Assembly: GCF_010389155.1 (NCBI RefSeq)
Contig: NC_057766.1
Location: forward strand, 28,777,516-28,841,515
Direction: 5' to 3'
Source: Erigeron canadensis
Lineage: Eukaryota; Streptophyta; Magnoliopsida; Asterales; Asteraceae
Length of the DNA stretch: 64,000 nt
The notes below the pieces were generated by a model that was not told where the DNA came from, made no database searches, and saw nothing but the letters and a program-made list of their open reading frames with translations. Made by a program: the position numbers and the translations under genes. Each line of letters begins with the position of its first letter. Positions within the stretch are counted from its first letter, which is position 1. Below, piece after piece: positions 45,609-56,707 of the stretch.

Positions 45609-45961
45609 GGGGGGAGGGAGTGGTCACCCATCCTCCCCCAACACTAACAAATTAGATTTTGCCACCTCAATTTTCCTTACTCTTCCCCCATCTTCCCCAA
45701 ATCACTGGCGGCAGTTTCCCTCATCTCCACCTCATCATTTCTTTTTCATTTATTTTTAATACTATTTCATTTCTTTTTCATTTATTTTTAATACTATATA
45801 AATTTAAAAACTATATAAAATAACAACATTAAGCTTTCATTAAAAGGTAAAACAAATAACATTAAAATAGAAAAACACACATTTCCTACAAATTAAATAG
45901 AAAAAACCGGAAAAAAAAGTTACCGAAAAAAAAAACTAAAAGTTACCGAAACAAAAAACAA

Positions 45962-48900
45962 CTAAAAGTTACATTTCCATCCGTACTTTTCGGCGATTTC
46001 ACGTTTCTCTTGAAGAATGAGTTTGAGTTGATACGGATCGGTGATGTGAGCATGAAAGTCGGTAAAAAACTTCAAATTCCTTTGTCGAGACTTCGACTTC
46101 GTGGCATCGATTTGTGTAGCCCAAAAATCTTTCGCCAATTGATCCTTTTCGCGCTTAAGTACCAAATAATCACGCTTTTCGTGCGTGTAGGCGCTAATAT
46201 CATCGGCTACAATATCATGAGAGGAGGAAGTTGCGGTTTGCTTTTTTCTTGACTTGGAGGAAGAAACAAAGGGAGATGGGTCTTCGTTCATGTCGGGAAG
46301 GATGTTCTCGTTGCTAGCCGAATCATACTCCGTCGAATTTCTTTTTGAAGAAGAACTAGCCGCCTTATTTGTGATTCCCGCGGCCGCCAAAATATCGGCA
46401 AAACACTCTTGATCTTTCCATTTGTCGTGAGTATTCACGACCTTCCATGCTTCCATATGACCAAAATCTTTTTTGGTTCGCTTCTTGTACAATCTCATCG
46501 CCTCATTTTGAATGTCCAAATCGTTGCATCCACTACCCTTGGCTCGTTTCTACAAAAGACATATAAAGACTATTACGTAAGTATATATATCTATATATAA
46601 TTAAGTATTACGTAAGTATATTGTAACAACCGTCAAGTTTAATTTCAAGGTTAGACTTGAACATTTTAGTGTTTTATACGAGACTAGTACTTTAGAACCT
46701 AGCACACGTCATTTTTAGTCCTGTAATGCCTAGACTGTCATATGTTTTACAAAATGCCATCATCAAATATTAATAAGTAATTATGAACTTAAGACTTATA
46801 ATTAAATACATTAATAACCTTTATATTTATTTAAGTATAATATTTATACACTTAAACTTACATTAGAAGTCTATTAGTATTTAATTAACATTTTAATTAT
46901 AGTTTAAACATAAATTAGTGTTATAAATAGGCTATTAGTGTTATGGGGTGTCATTAGACACATATCTACTTATAAGACATGTGTCTCCCTATGACTAATT
47001 CTAGTCGTTGATCATCAAATTAAGTTAACACCTGTCAAATGGAGAAAAAAAAAAAAATCTTGTTAAAATTTAGTCATCAATTTAACTAACTACGTTAGTT
47101 AGCAGATCATGTTCCATTGCAAAAAGAAACACATACAAAGTTCTATCACCTTCTTCTATTTTCTAAGCTAAAACAGAATCATGGCCAAATTGAAACCCCT
47201 TTAATGATCATGCATATTATTATGATTTGGTAACAAAGAATTTTCACTCTAGTTTTGATTGTCACCAATACTAATAATAATAATAATCATCATAATAACT
47301 AATAACCAATGATTTTCCATTCTGGTTTAGACATTAGTAAAGGGAGATAATAACTTATTACTTGCTACTAGATATTTGAAGATCATCTCGTTCTACAATC
47401 ACGCACCGTTTTTGTCATAAACAAAACTAGATTTCAGCCCATCTTTGGTCTTGAAGTTTACAGCCGATTGGTAAGATTGATAACATTCTAAGTTCATCTT
47501 TTACTTCACATTATTTTAATCACCAGATATGTTGTATCATTATTATGATAGAATTTAATTAGTACAGGAGCCTTATACTTATAATATTATTAGCACTCTT
47601 AAATTTAAATGAACAAAAGATGGAGTCAATCACTATACTATTATCATTTTAGTTCTTGCACTCACATAATACATCATGAATTTAGTAGGCTAAATAACAA
47701 GTGAGTTCCAAATACTGACTTTAAATGGACTATTGCAGATTAAACTTAACTTTTGTAGGCAATAACTATATAGTTTGTAAATACTTAATAAGCCATTTCA
47801 AGCTTTAATTAAATCTGAAATCTCAGAAGACACTAATAGATATCTAAATATGTGTGAATTCATGTCGTTATTTCTACCTTAAGTTGGTCTCATTATAGTC
47901 TCCGTAACCTCGACAAGGAGCTGATGGAGATAACATCAGTAAGCTAGTGATGTCCAATATATTCGAGTTGATCAGGTATAGTAGAGTCGTTCAAAACTAG
48001 TGATGACCAACTTCATAGTATCGCAACAGCCCCTAAGTAGTATCGTCTGGTCTAAGTAATATTGTTAAGACAGTAAGCGGATTCTTATCACTCGACACTA
48101 AGCAAGACAGAGTCGCATAAGAATCTGTCCAAATATTGTACAGAGAAGTTGTGCAAGTAATTAGTGTTAACAAAAAGCTTTTGAGTCTAGCTCAATGTCG
48201 TAACTATTCTGCTTCAATATACAACTATATTCCGAGTCAAGCTCGATTTAACATTTTGATCTTACTCGTTATGAGTTCATGATGTACGTTAAATATATCC
48301 TATCTGGAGTCTCATGTCCATGAGTTCGAGATATGTATTCTATTTAAGGGCAAAGTAATGTGATAGCTAGCCTAATGAACGTGTGATATGTGACATAAAA
48401 CATGGCAGTTGCTATACAACACTATCAATCCATATACAGCATTATCAAGTCAATTAAATTGTTTATTATATGTTAACATAAGACTTGAAAAGATAATCAT
48501 ATAATAAACACATCATGGCATTTAGAAAAGACATAATTTCTAGGCACAGGACTTTAGCGTGAGACTTAGTTCTCATTTGTATATTTTTGTGCGTAGGATT
48601 AGACGTTCGTGGACAGTAACCTCTCGTTTACTCGTGCTTTATCCGTTAGAAGTTTATCTAAGGTGAGTTCATATCCCCTTTTAATTTACAGCTTTCTAAA
48701 TTCGGGGTGAAAGGCATGATTTATTTAATTAAATCTTGGTTGATCATAATTGTATATATTTAATATTTTTAGACTTATCTATATTTTTGTTGAACTCATA
48801 GACATATTTTAAGCTTTTGAGCTTGTCATACACTTTTAGACATATTTGTATACTTGTACGTTATTGCATGAGTTCTAACACTTTAAGTCCCTGAGACATT

Positions 48901-50422
48901 CACATTACTATTAACTTTATGCCGTAGATATTATGGGATAGCGCTATCTAGGGTCAGACCAGCCCTCATCCACACTGCTCAGTGGGTGCATGGTATCTTT
49001 AGATCCTATTCATACGATGTTAGAGTATGAATCCTCATAGGGCACAGTCGGTCAAGCGGTTTAGTAATGGCCTCATTGCAATTGACAGCTCAAGAATACT
49101 AAATGTCTTAGACTTAATCAACCAATTATATTAATTAAGTACATTGACTAAGCATATTCTTTTAAACAAGTTGACATGGAACCTGAAAACCTATGGACTC
49201 ACTCAACTATTTTTAGTTGATTCCGTTTTTATTTGCGTGCCTTTCAGGAAATCGTTAGTAAGGTCAACTCTCGAGAAGACGTTTCAGACTCGTACCTCGT
49301 CAAGATACATTGTTCTCTAGATCATTGTATAGTCTTTTGGTATGTTTCAGATCATGTATCTTGTCTATTTTAGTCTTTTGTTATGGGACTTTCTGGTACA
49401 ATGTAATCCTCCTTTTGTACTTCTTGTAATATAATGGCATGTTATGATCTATTGACTTGTGCTATGTACTATACATCTGTTGCATCCTATATTCCGCCTT
49501 AGCGGGGTGTCACATATATATAAAAAGTATATACTAAAAACTATTACGTAAGTATATATAAAAAGTATATACCACTTGGATGTGAATACCGTTGTAGAGA
49601 ACCATAGCCGCATTCATCGTTTTCCACTTTGGCAAAATACCATGGACGGTTCGTGTAGTGCCGCCCATTTGACTAGCATAATGCTCGAGAACCCGCTTCC
49701 AAAAACCTTCCGCTTTTTGCTCATTCCCAAATTTTTTACATTCTGAAATTTGGATCCAAGCTTCAGCCAACGCAACCTCTTGTTCGTCATTCCAACTCTC
49801 ACGTTTTTTCGGGCCCTCCTTTTTCTTTCCACGCGCATCAACTTCTTGAACCTCTTCATTTTCATCTTCATCTTGGTCTTGATTAACATCTTGTATATAT
49901 ATAAAAGTAAACATATAAATAAAATGTGTATGTATATATATAAAAGTTAACATATAAATAAAATGTGTATATATATAAATAGAATGTATATATATATAAG
50001 TAAACATATAAATTTGTGCAAAAAGTATATAAAAGATATGAGGAAAAGTATATGTTTACCATTTGGTTCTTGAGTTTCGGGTATAATGTCCTCGAGAATG
50101 CGCCTTGGTCGAGCCCCCATGGCGTGAAGTTTCTAGCATCCTTTGGTGGAGGTGGAGCCATATTAAACGCGTAATTAGGAGAAGCGGGTTGTGGGATGTA
50201 AGAAGAAGAAGAAGATTGAGAAATTTGTTGAAAAATATTGTGAGATTGAGAGTATGGTTGATTTTGTTGAGAATATTGTTGATTAAGAATAGGTTGAGAA
50301 AAGTGTAGATTTGGAAGGGGTTGATTTTGAATAGGTTGATTTGGGAGAGGTTGAGGGTAATTAAACAAACGATTTCGATTGTTTTTAGGAAAGAGACTTT
50401 TTCTAGTTTTATTTGGATCCAT
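45962..50422 (-). pseudogene. Harbinger ORF1-type SANT/Myb-like protein, interrupted
   Basis: Predicted minus-strand exons are 50422-50060, 49889-49576 and 46549-45962. Exon 1 is Asn/Gln/Pro-rich and starts MDPNKTRKSLFPKN. Exon 2 is acidic, then carries a SANT-like domain (RESWNDEQEVALAEAWIQIS, FWKRVLEHY). Exon 3 reads KRAKGSGCNDLDIQNEAMRL and KDFGHMEAWKVV, then a charged helical tail. PIF/Harbinger ORF1 proteins bind DNA and help transposase enter the nucleus. Exon 1's frame does not meet exon 2: the frame needed (ILEDIIPETQEPN) is shifted near a G5 run (50114-50118), so a frameshift is likely. Intron 2 is stretched to ~3 kb by a solo LTR. Plant databases often name such proteins GST T3-like. 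Confidence 0.75.
46622..49514 (+). mobile_element. Solo LTR (2.9 kb) in the ORF1 intron
   Basis: It starts TGTAACAACCGTCAAGTTTA and ends CCTTAGCGGGGTGTCACA, with TG...CA ends that are near inverse. It is flanked by TATAT on both sides (46617-46621, 49515-49519), although the TSD lies in AT-rich sequence. The length and terminal sequence fit a long gypsy-type LTR. There is no coding sequence inside. Confidence 0.75.
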
Positions 50423-50782
50423 TTTTTATAAAAGTGGTGAAGAAATAAGAAGAATAAGAAGAGAAATGATAGAATGTTGTGTGTTTTGTGTTAAAAAAGA
50501 TTGTATATATATAGTGAAAAGGTAAAGGTTTTAAAAAAATAAAAAGAAATTTTTTTTTTTTTAATAACGGTTGTGAGACCCGTTAATGGGGGGTCCCACG
50601 ATTTTTGACCAACCAATAAACACCTTTCTCTTTCCTCTCTCTCCCCTCTTTCTTCTTTTTCCCCGCAACGGGTTACTTCCCCCAATTCCCTTCTCTCTCT
50701 CCTGCGGTAAAACACCGGCGGTGGTGTGCCCGCCCGGTGCCGCGACCCCGCGACCAGTTCCCCGCTTCCACTCCCTCCCCTC

Positions 50783-51246
50783 TAAGGGGCTAAACTAATG
50801 TGTATTAATTAAATTGGGATTATTATGTTCCAAATATAAGGCGCTAAACCAATGTGTATTAATTAAATTGGGATTCATGGAGGGGGTTTGGGCGCTTCGC
50901 ACCCACCAGCCACCTCCCACCCTCCGCCACTGGTGAAAATGGTATGTAGAATTTCTATTTTGATCAAAGTTATTTTAAAAAAACATATATTACATTACAT
51001 ATATTAACTCTTGAAAGGTTATCCAACATGTGTTGGATTTCGAGTATGATATTCGATTTGAATTATGAATCCGACTAACCTTTGATATTTAGTTTGAGAA
51101 AATCAATATATATTCAAGTTTTCGGTTTTTAGTGCAACTGTATGGTATCGAAATAAAAAAAAATCTAAAATATTAAAACCAAGGTCAGTACCAGATACTA
51201 TTAACGTTTTTCATTTGGTTGTTTAAATTTGAGATCTATTCAACAA
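50783..51246. repeat. Spacer with ~57-bp tandem duplication
   Basis: The phrase AATGTGTATTAATTAAATTG occurs twice (around 50798 and 50852). A GC-rich block near 50885-50935 (CGCACCCACCAGCCACC) looks like the end of another transposon. No gene. Confidence 0.5.
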
Positions 51247-53313
51247 GAGGGTACCCAATGGTGAGGACTCATCCACCAAAGACTAGTCCCTGTTAGCGCC
51301 ACATCAGCAAAAAACACTCCAAGAACTAATTCCCCAAAAATGCACCCAATGGACTCATCCCTCAAGGACTAGTCTTGGACCCATCAATTATTTAATTCTA
51401 CCCATTTACCCAAACTTTACACATTTAACCCTTTAAAATTATAACAAACTAAAACATACACAAATTAAAAACACTTCATTAAAAATATAAACATTACACA
51501 ATTTATTTTTAAAAACACGCCAAAAAAAACACACATTACAATACTTCAAATAAAGAAAACACACATTAAAATAAAAACATTAACAATAGTTTATTCTAAA
51601 AAACATACATTAAGCCAGGAGGAGCCATATATGCTCCATAAGATCATGACGAAGAACATGATGCACAGTGCGATCTCGAAGCTTCTTGTCAGTACGTTGG
51701 TGAAGTACAATCCTTTCCTCGAACGTACGCTCCGGTAAGACGATTGGATCAATGCCGTCTCCATCCTCCAGTGAGCTTATGGCGTACCCTGCGTCTTCAA
51801 CCTTCATGTTATGCAATATAACACAGGTGTACATTGTTCGAGTGATCCGATTCACGCTTTTTGATCTTGCTGGTTGGGTTAGAATGTGCCATGAGTTTTG
51901 AAGCCCTCCAAAGGCACGCTCGACATCCTTCCGGGCACTTTCTTGAAACTTTTTAAATTTCTTCCGCTTCTCATCTTGAGGGCATGAATACGACTTTACA
52001 AAAGTCGACCATTCGGGATAAATGTCGTCTGCGAGATAGTTACCCTTTTTGTAGTGGGTGCCATTAACAGTGAACGAGCTATCAGGTGCACGGTCTTCAA
52101 TGAATTTTCCCTAAATAAAGGCGACTGGTTCAGAACATTTATATCGTTGTACGAACCAGCTATGCTGAAAAAAGCATGCCAGATCCACCTATCGTATGAA
52201 GCTACTGCTTCAAGCATGATGGTTGGATGACCGTGATCACCACGCGTAAACTGACCTTGCCATGCCTTGGGACAGTTCTTCCAAGGCTAGTGCATGCAAT
52301 CAATGCTTCCAAGCATGCCTGGGAAGCCATGAAGCTCTTCATGTCGAGCGCACAAGCGTTGTATGTCCTCCGGTGTAGGTCTACGCAAGTATTCATCCCT
52401 GTAAAGTTCGAACACACACTTACAGTGATAGTCTAGATAACACCTTGTTGTTTCTTCTCCCATCTGTAGACACTCGTCAAGTGAGTAAGGATTGTAGCCA
52501 TACGCCAATTGACATATGGCGCATAAACACTTTTGGATGCTGCTGAAACCAGGCTTTCCTCGGGCATCAAGCTGCTTGTCTTGCATTCTTTTAAAATGCA
52601 AAGGCACAGGACCTGGATTGCGAGATGAGTATGATATTATGCCGTTCACAATGTGCATGAACATAGGTCTAGACATACGGAATCGTCGCCTAAAGCTCTT
52701 CAACGAATACTTTGGGTTTTCGTTAAAGTAAGCTGCCATTAGGCGCTCGTGAGTACCATATCGATCTCTTTCGACGACCATACGAGGTTTGTATGGTCTT
52801 GATGATTCACCTTGTTCAAGCAAATCAACACATTCGGCCATGATGCCAAAAAGCTCCTCATCATCGTCTGTAGTAGAAAACAAATCGGGTCTCGTGTACG
52901 TTGATAAACTTGAATGAAACTGGTTGTTCATGATGATTTATGTATACGAAAGTGTGTTTTGGTATAATATAGCTGAATATATGCAAGAGTGGTGTCAAAT
53001 GGTGGTTCACTTGAAGTGTATATATAGCCATTTTAAAAAACTAGCCGTTAAGGACTAAAGTTGTCACTTTTTTGAACCTGTTTTGAACTATATAGCCGTT
53101 TAGGGGCTAAACTTGCCAAATGGTGAAACTTATTTTTGTCTTCTTCCTTTTGAATTCATACCTGTTGCATTAAAAAAATAATAAAAAGTACAAACGTAAA
53201 GACTAGTCCCTGCAGGGACGAACGAGGCGGACGAGCGAGGAACGAGTTCCACCCAACGGTGTTGACTCGTCCCTGTAAGTCGAACGAGGTCAAGGACGAA
53301 CCATTGGCTACTC
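51247..53313 (-). mobile_element. Second Harbinger-type element, carrying a transposase
   Basis: The ends GAGGGTACCCAATGGTGAGG (left) and the inverse of GAGTAGCCAATGGTTCGTCC (right) are diverged inverted repeats. Subterminal GACTAGTCCCTG words occur on both sides (51283, 53205). The flanking triplets (CAA, TTA) do not match, so the borders may be off by a few bases. It encodes the transposase below and no ORF1. Confidence 0.6.
51610..52931 (-). pseudogene. PIF/Harbinger (HARBI1/ALP1-like) DDE transposase, broken
   Basis: The reading frame starts MNNQFHSSLSTYTRP at 52931. It has the helical N-terminal part (SLKSFRRRFRMSRPMFMHIV) and the nuclease domain: first Asp in GSIDCMH, second in SYNDINVLNQSPLF, and the Glu in ARKDVERAFGGLQ on a shifted frame. 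An in-frame TAG (52287-52289) follows GSIDCMH where plant relatives usually have Trp. A frameshift lies near 52103-52112 (a GGGAAAA run), after which the correct frame continues (FIEDRAPDSSFTVNGTHYKK) to the C-terminus at 51610. It is related to domesticated ALP1 proteins, but these two lesions make it a dead transposon gene. Confidence 0.85.
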
Positions 53314-53588
53314 TTAGGAGGCTCTCGTACGAAACCAACTAGACATTTTGATATTCCCAAAAAATTATTTCTAAAGGACAAAAAACAAGTAAAAATTACT
53401 TAAATATTCTAAACTTAACTGGAATATATTAGTATAGACACCAATAAATTTTTTTTTTTATCAATTTGGTCAACTAATTCTTACTACCTAATAATTTTCA
53501 TAAGAAAGAATATCACCCAATCAAATCATCCCAAGTGTTAATAGTTCCAAATACCAAATTAATAATTTTGCATCTCTTGCTTATAAAT

Positions 53589-55161
53589 GAGTAAATTACA
53601 CTTTTTGTCCTTCAAGTTGGCTAGTTTTTCACTTTTCATCCTTAAAGTTTAAAAATTACAATTTTGACCTTAAACTTGGCAGATTTTTGCAATCGACATC
53701 CCTTGGCCAGACGGTGTTAAAAAAAGGCCGTTAACGAGCGATCGTGCGTCGCACGTGAGGGCAGTTCCGTCTTTTCGCTTTTTAAAGTTCTAATATACTG
53801 AGTAAGTTACATTTTTCGTCCCAGATATTGTTACGATTTTCATTTTCAATCCTTTTCAAAAAAAACCCAGATGTATTATTGTATTATATCTTTTTTAAAT
53901 ATAAATCTTATCACATTTATCCTAACACTCATATAAAAGGGAAAAGATATAATACTGAGTAAAAATTCATTCATTCATTCATTTTTTACACACACAAACA
54001 CAACCACCAGCCACCACCATCGACTCCACCTCCTCCCATATCAATCACTAGCAATCACTAACAGTTATCATCACCACTCCTCCTCCGCCGCCGGAACGTC
54101 ATATCGAAAAAAGAACCGACATACCATATGTATTTTGTTGCCTCAAAAACGCGTTTGGGTCGCCATTGAATCGTCGTTTTAGCTTCAAAAAAGGTGTTCG
54201 AGACTTTCAGACTACCACCCATAGTTGGAGATGAAAAACTGACTTAGGAATCCACCAGATCTGGTCCCTTTCCGTCGGCACCACCATATCTTTGTGGTAG
54301 TGGTTTGCGGTGGTCAACAAAGGGTTTTAAAATCACTTTGCGTTGATGAAGACGAGGAAGAAGAAAAAAAACCTTAACTTTATCATCACAATCTCAACTC
54401 AATCTTTTCCAATCATCAGATTTGTAAAATCATCGTCATGCAAATCTGTAAATCCGTCGGATACACCGCCGCTCAAACCATGCGGTGATTAACAAAGTGT
54501 TACCAGATTTTCCGGTAGTTAGTGAAAAAGAAAAAAAAAGCAACGGTGGCTGACTTGGAAAATGAGGGTAAGTGTTTATTATTTAATTGGATGTGTTTCA
54601 ATATACATATATATATATATATATATATCTTATTAAATTACATTTTTCCGATCAAGTGAATTGTGATGTTGATGATGATGATGATCATCTTGATGATGAT
54701 TATTTGAATTTATTATATATGAATGTATTCTTATTTGATTACATTTTTTTGATCTGGTGATGATGATCATTTGATGATGATGATGATGATATGGGTTGTA
54801 ATTTAAGAGTAAATTACATTTGCAATCTGATTTTTCTGTTGATGATTTGCTATCTGGGTTATATGATGATGATGATGATGATTTGATGAATGATGATAAT
54901 TAATAGAGGAAATTGTAATTTTTGTCTTTGAAATTGGTAGGTTTTGCAATTTCAGTCCCTCAGTGTAAAGGGGAAAAAACGGAACTGCCCTCACGTGATT
55001 GGCACGAGCGGGCATTAACGGCCTTTTTTTTAACTTAGTGTGGCCAAAGGATGTCGATTGCAAAAATCTGTCAAGTTTAAGGTCAAAATTGTAATTTTTT
55101 CACTTTAGTGATCAAAAGTAAAAAACGTGTCAACTTCAAGGACAAAAAGTGTAATTTACTC
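53589..55161. mobile_element. Mutator-like element with ~200-bp inverted ends
   Basis: A 1,573-bp element begins GAGTAAATTACACTTTTTGT and ends with its inverse. The two ends pair for about 200 bp (AATTACAATTTTGACCTTAA, TTTTTGCAATCGACATCC, AGGCCGTTAA, CGTGAGGGCAGTTCCG). The 9-bp target duplication CTTATAAAT (53580-53588, 55162-55170) is perfect. No MURA transposase. The interior (53990-54560) is GC-richer and leader-like (CCACCACCATCGACTCCACC), so it may be a captured gene fragment. GAT microsatellites lie at 54663-54705 and 54755-54890. Confidence 0.85.
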
Positions 55162-55411
55162 CTTATAAATTATAATCGAATTTATTTTTGGTTGATATAC
55201 CTTCAAAGTTCCAAATTCCAAACTAGGATCGGAGAAAATGATTGACTACAATATTTTACAAACATTTTTTGTACCAGTCAGATTCAAGTAAGTTACATGT
55301 TTCTCTTTCTTGAATTTATTAAAAAATTATTTTGCATGATATGCTTGAATGGTTTAATTTCTTATTAAAAGATTAAGTGGTAAATATTCATTAACTAAAA
55401 AAATATACCTC

Positions 55412-55690
55412 CATTATAGCTGAATGGTTGAGTATCAACTTTTCATGCTAGAGGTCTTGAGTTCGAAACATGGAAAGGACATTTTAAGGTATTTCACAAA
55501 TAAAGTTTTTTAGTGAAGCATGTTTGAGTCTTCCAGAGGGGCATGGTTTTATCCCAATTAAATGTCGTGTCTTCGGGCTGTTTAATTTGAGATTTCGTCT
55601 CCTACTAGGTATCGAGGGTGAGGGGGCTCTCTAGCGCGGACTCGATTAAGATAACATAAGCTAGATCCCCTATTACGAACAAATGATCTG
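55412..55690 (+). mobile_element. tRNA-derived SINE
   Basis: Box A-like TAGCTGAATGGTTGAG (55417-55432) and box B-like GAGTTCGAAAC (55459-55469) have the spacing of a pol III promoter. The body ends with GCGCGGACTCGATTAAGATA, matching the inverted repeat at 29045-29285. Confidence 0.7.
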
Positions 55691-56326
55691 CATCTTTTAA
55701 AAAAAATTATAGGTGTCTAAAGTTTAATATACCACTTCAATTTAGACCATTTAGGTAAATGCTTCCCGTACTTCCACATGCAGTGCAGTGGTTGTACATA
55801 AGGCAATAATCTCTTTGTGATGGATGAAATCTCAGAATCAAACATTGAAGAAAGAGCAGGGTTTTATTCATAATTAGTGTCGTGTTTTTAAGCGGTTAAT
55901 TAAGAGTTTTTTTTCTTCTACTAGGTATTGGACGGTAAGAAGCTCTGTAAACTTATGCGTCCCAAAGTCAATTTAGACCATTTGGATACGGATACGGACA
56001 TACGGTTTAGTTATTCATTAATTTCGCGCATCCCAAAGGCTTCCTTTTGGACTAAGAAAAAAAAAACAAGTCGGTTTCCTTTCCATAAATTGCTGTCAAA
56101 TTTTACATGGAGTGTGTGGGACCTCAGTCACACCACGCCAGCTTCTTTCTTTTTTAAAAAACAATAAATTTATTTCCGACCGTTACACAGACCAAAAAAA
56201 ATTAAAATTAAAATAAAAAACCCCCACTGACCACTCTCTAAAACAAACACACACACAAAAACACTTACAACAACAAAGGGAATTCACATTCACAGAGAAT
56301 AATAAAAATAAAAATAAATCAGAAAA
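55691..56326. other. Upstream region of the IST1-like gene
   Basis: 55691-55930 contains another partial SINE-like tail (GTCGTGTTTTTAAGCGGTTA resembles GTCGTGTCTTCGGGCTGTTT at 55564). From 56160 the sequence is an A/C-rich leader (AACAAACACACACACAAAAA) up to the ATG at 56327. No clear TATA box was fixed. Confidence 0.4.
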
Positions 56327-56670
56327 ATGAGCAGCAGCGCAGCGAAAAGACACTGGAAGAAAGCAGCTAATGTAACACGCGCTCTCTTTTTCAATCGTTT
56401 CAACACCTCCAAATGGTAATTATATTATTCCTAATCTTATCTTATCTGTGTATATATATATATATAATATCTATATGTGTGTGTTGTTGAATTTGATTGT
56501 AAAAATGATTTTGAGGCCTGGTTTTTTGTGTAATATAATAATGTGAATATATGTATTTTATTATTCCTAATCTTATTGTATGTGTGTGTATATATATGTG
56601 TGTGTGTGTGTGTTGTTTAATTTGAATGGAAGTAGATTTTGAGGCCTGATTTTGTGTGTGATATATAATG

Positions 56671-56707
<37 letters not shown>

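Larger units (their letters stand above)
45609..50782 (-). mobile_element. PIF/Harbinger element with ORF1 and an inserted solo LTR
   Basis: The inverted ends GGGGGGAGGGAGTGG (left) and GAGGGGAGGGAGTGG (right, inverted) differ at one of 15 bases. The TAA target duplication lies at 45606-45608 and 50783-50785. Without the 2.9-kb LTR inside it, the element would be ~2.3 kb. It encodes only the SANT-type ORF1. No DDE transposase lies within it, so it is non-autonomous. Confidence 0.8.

Noticed and set aside
54803..55063. Minus-strand frame with a His run
   Set aside because: Translation of GAT microsatellite and the right inverted end of the Mutator-like element.
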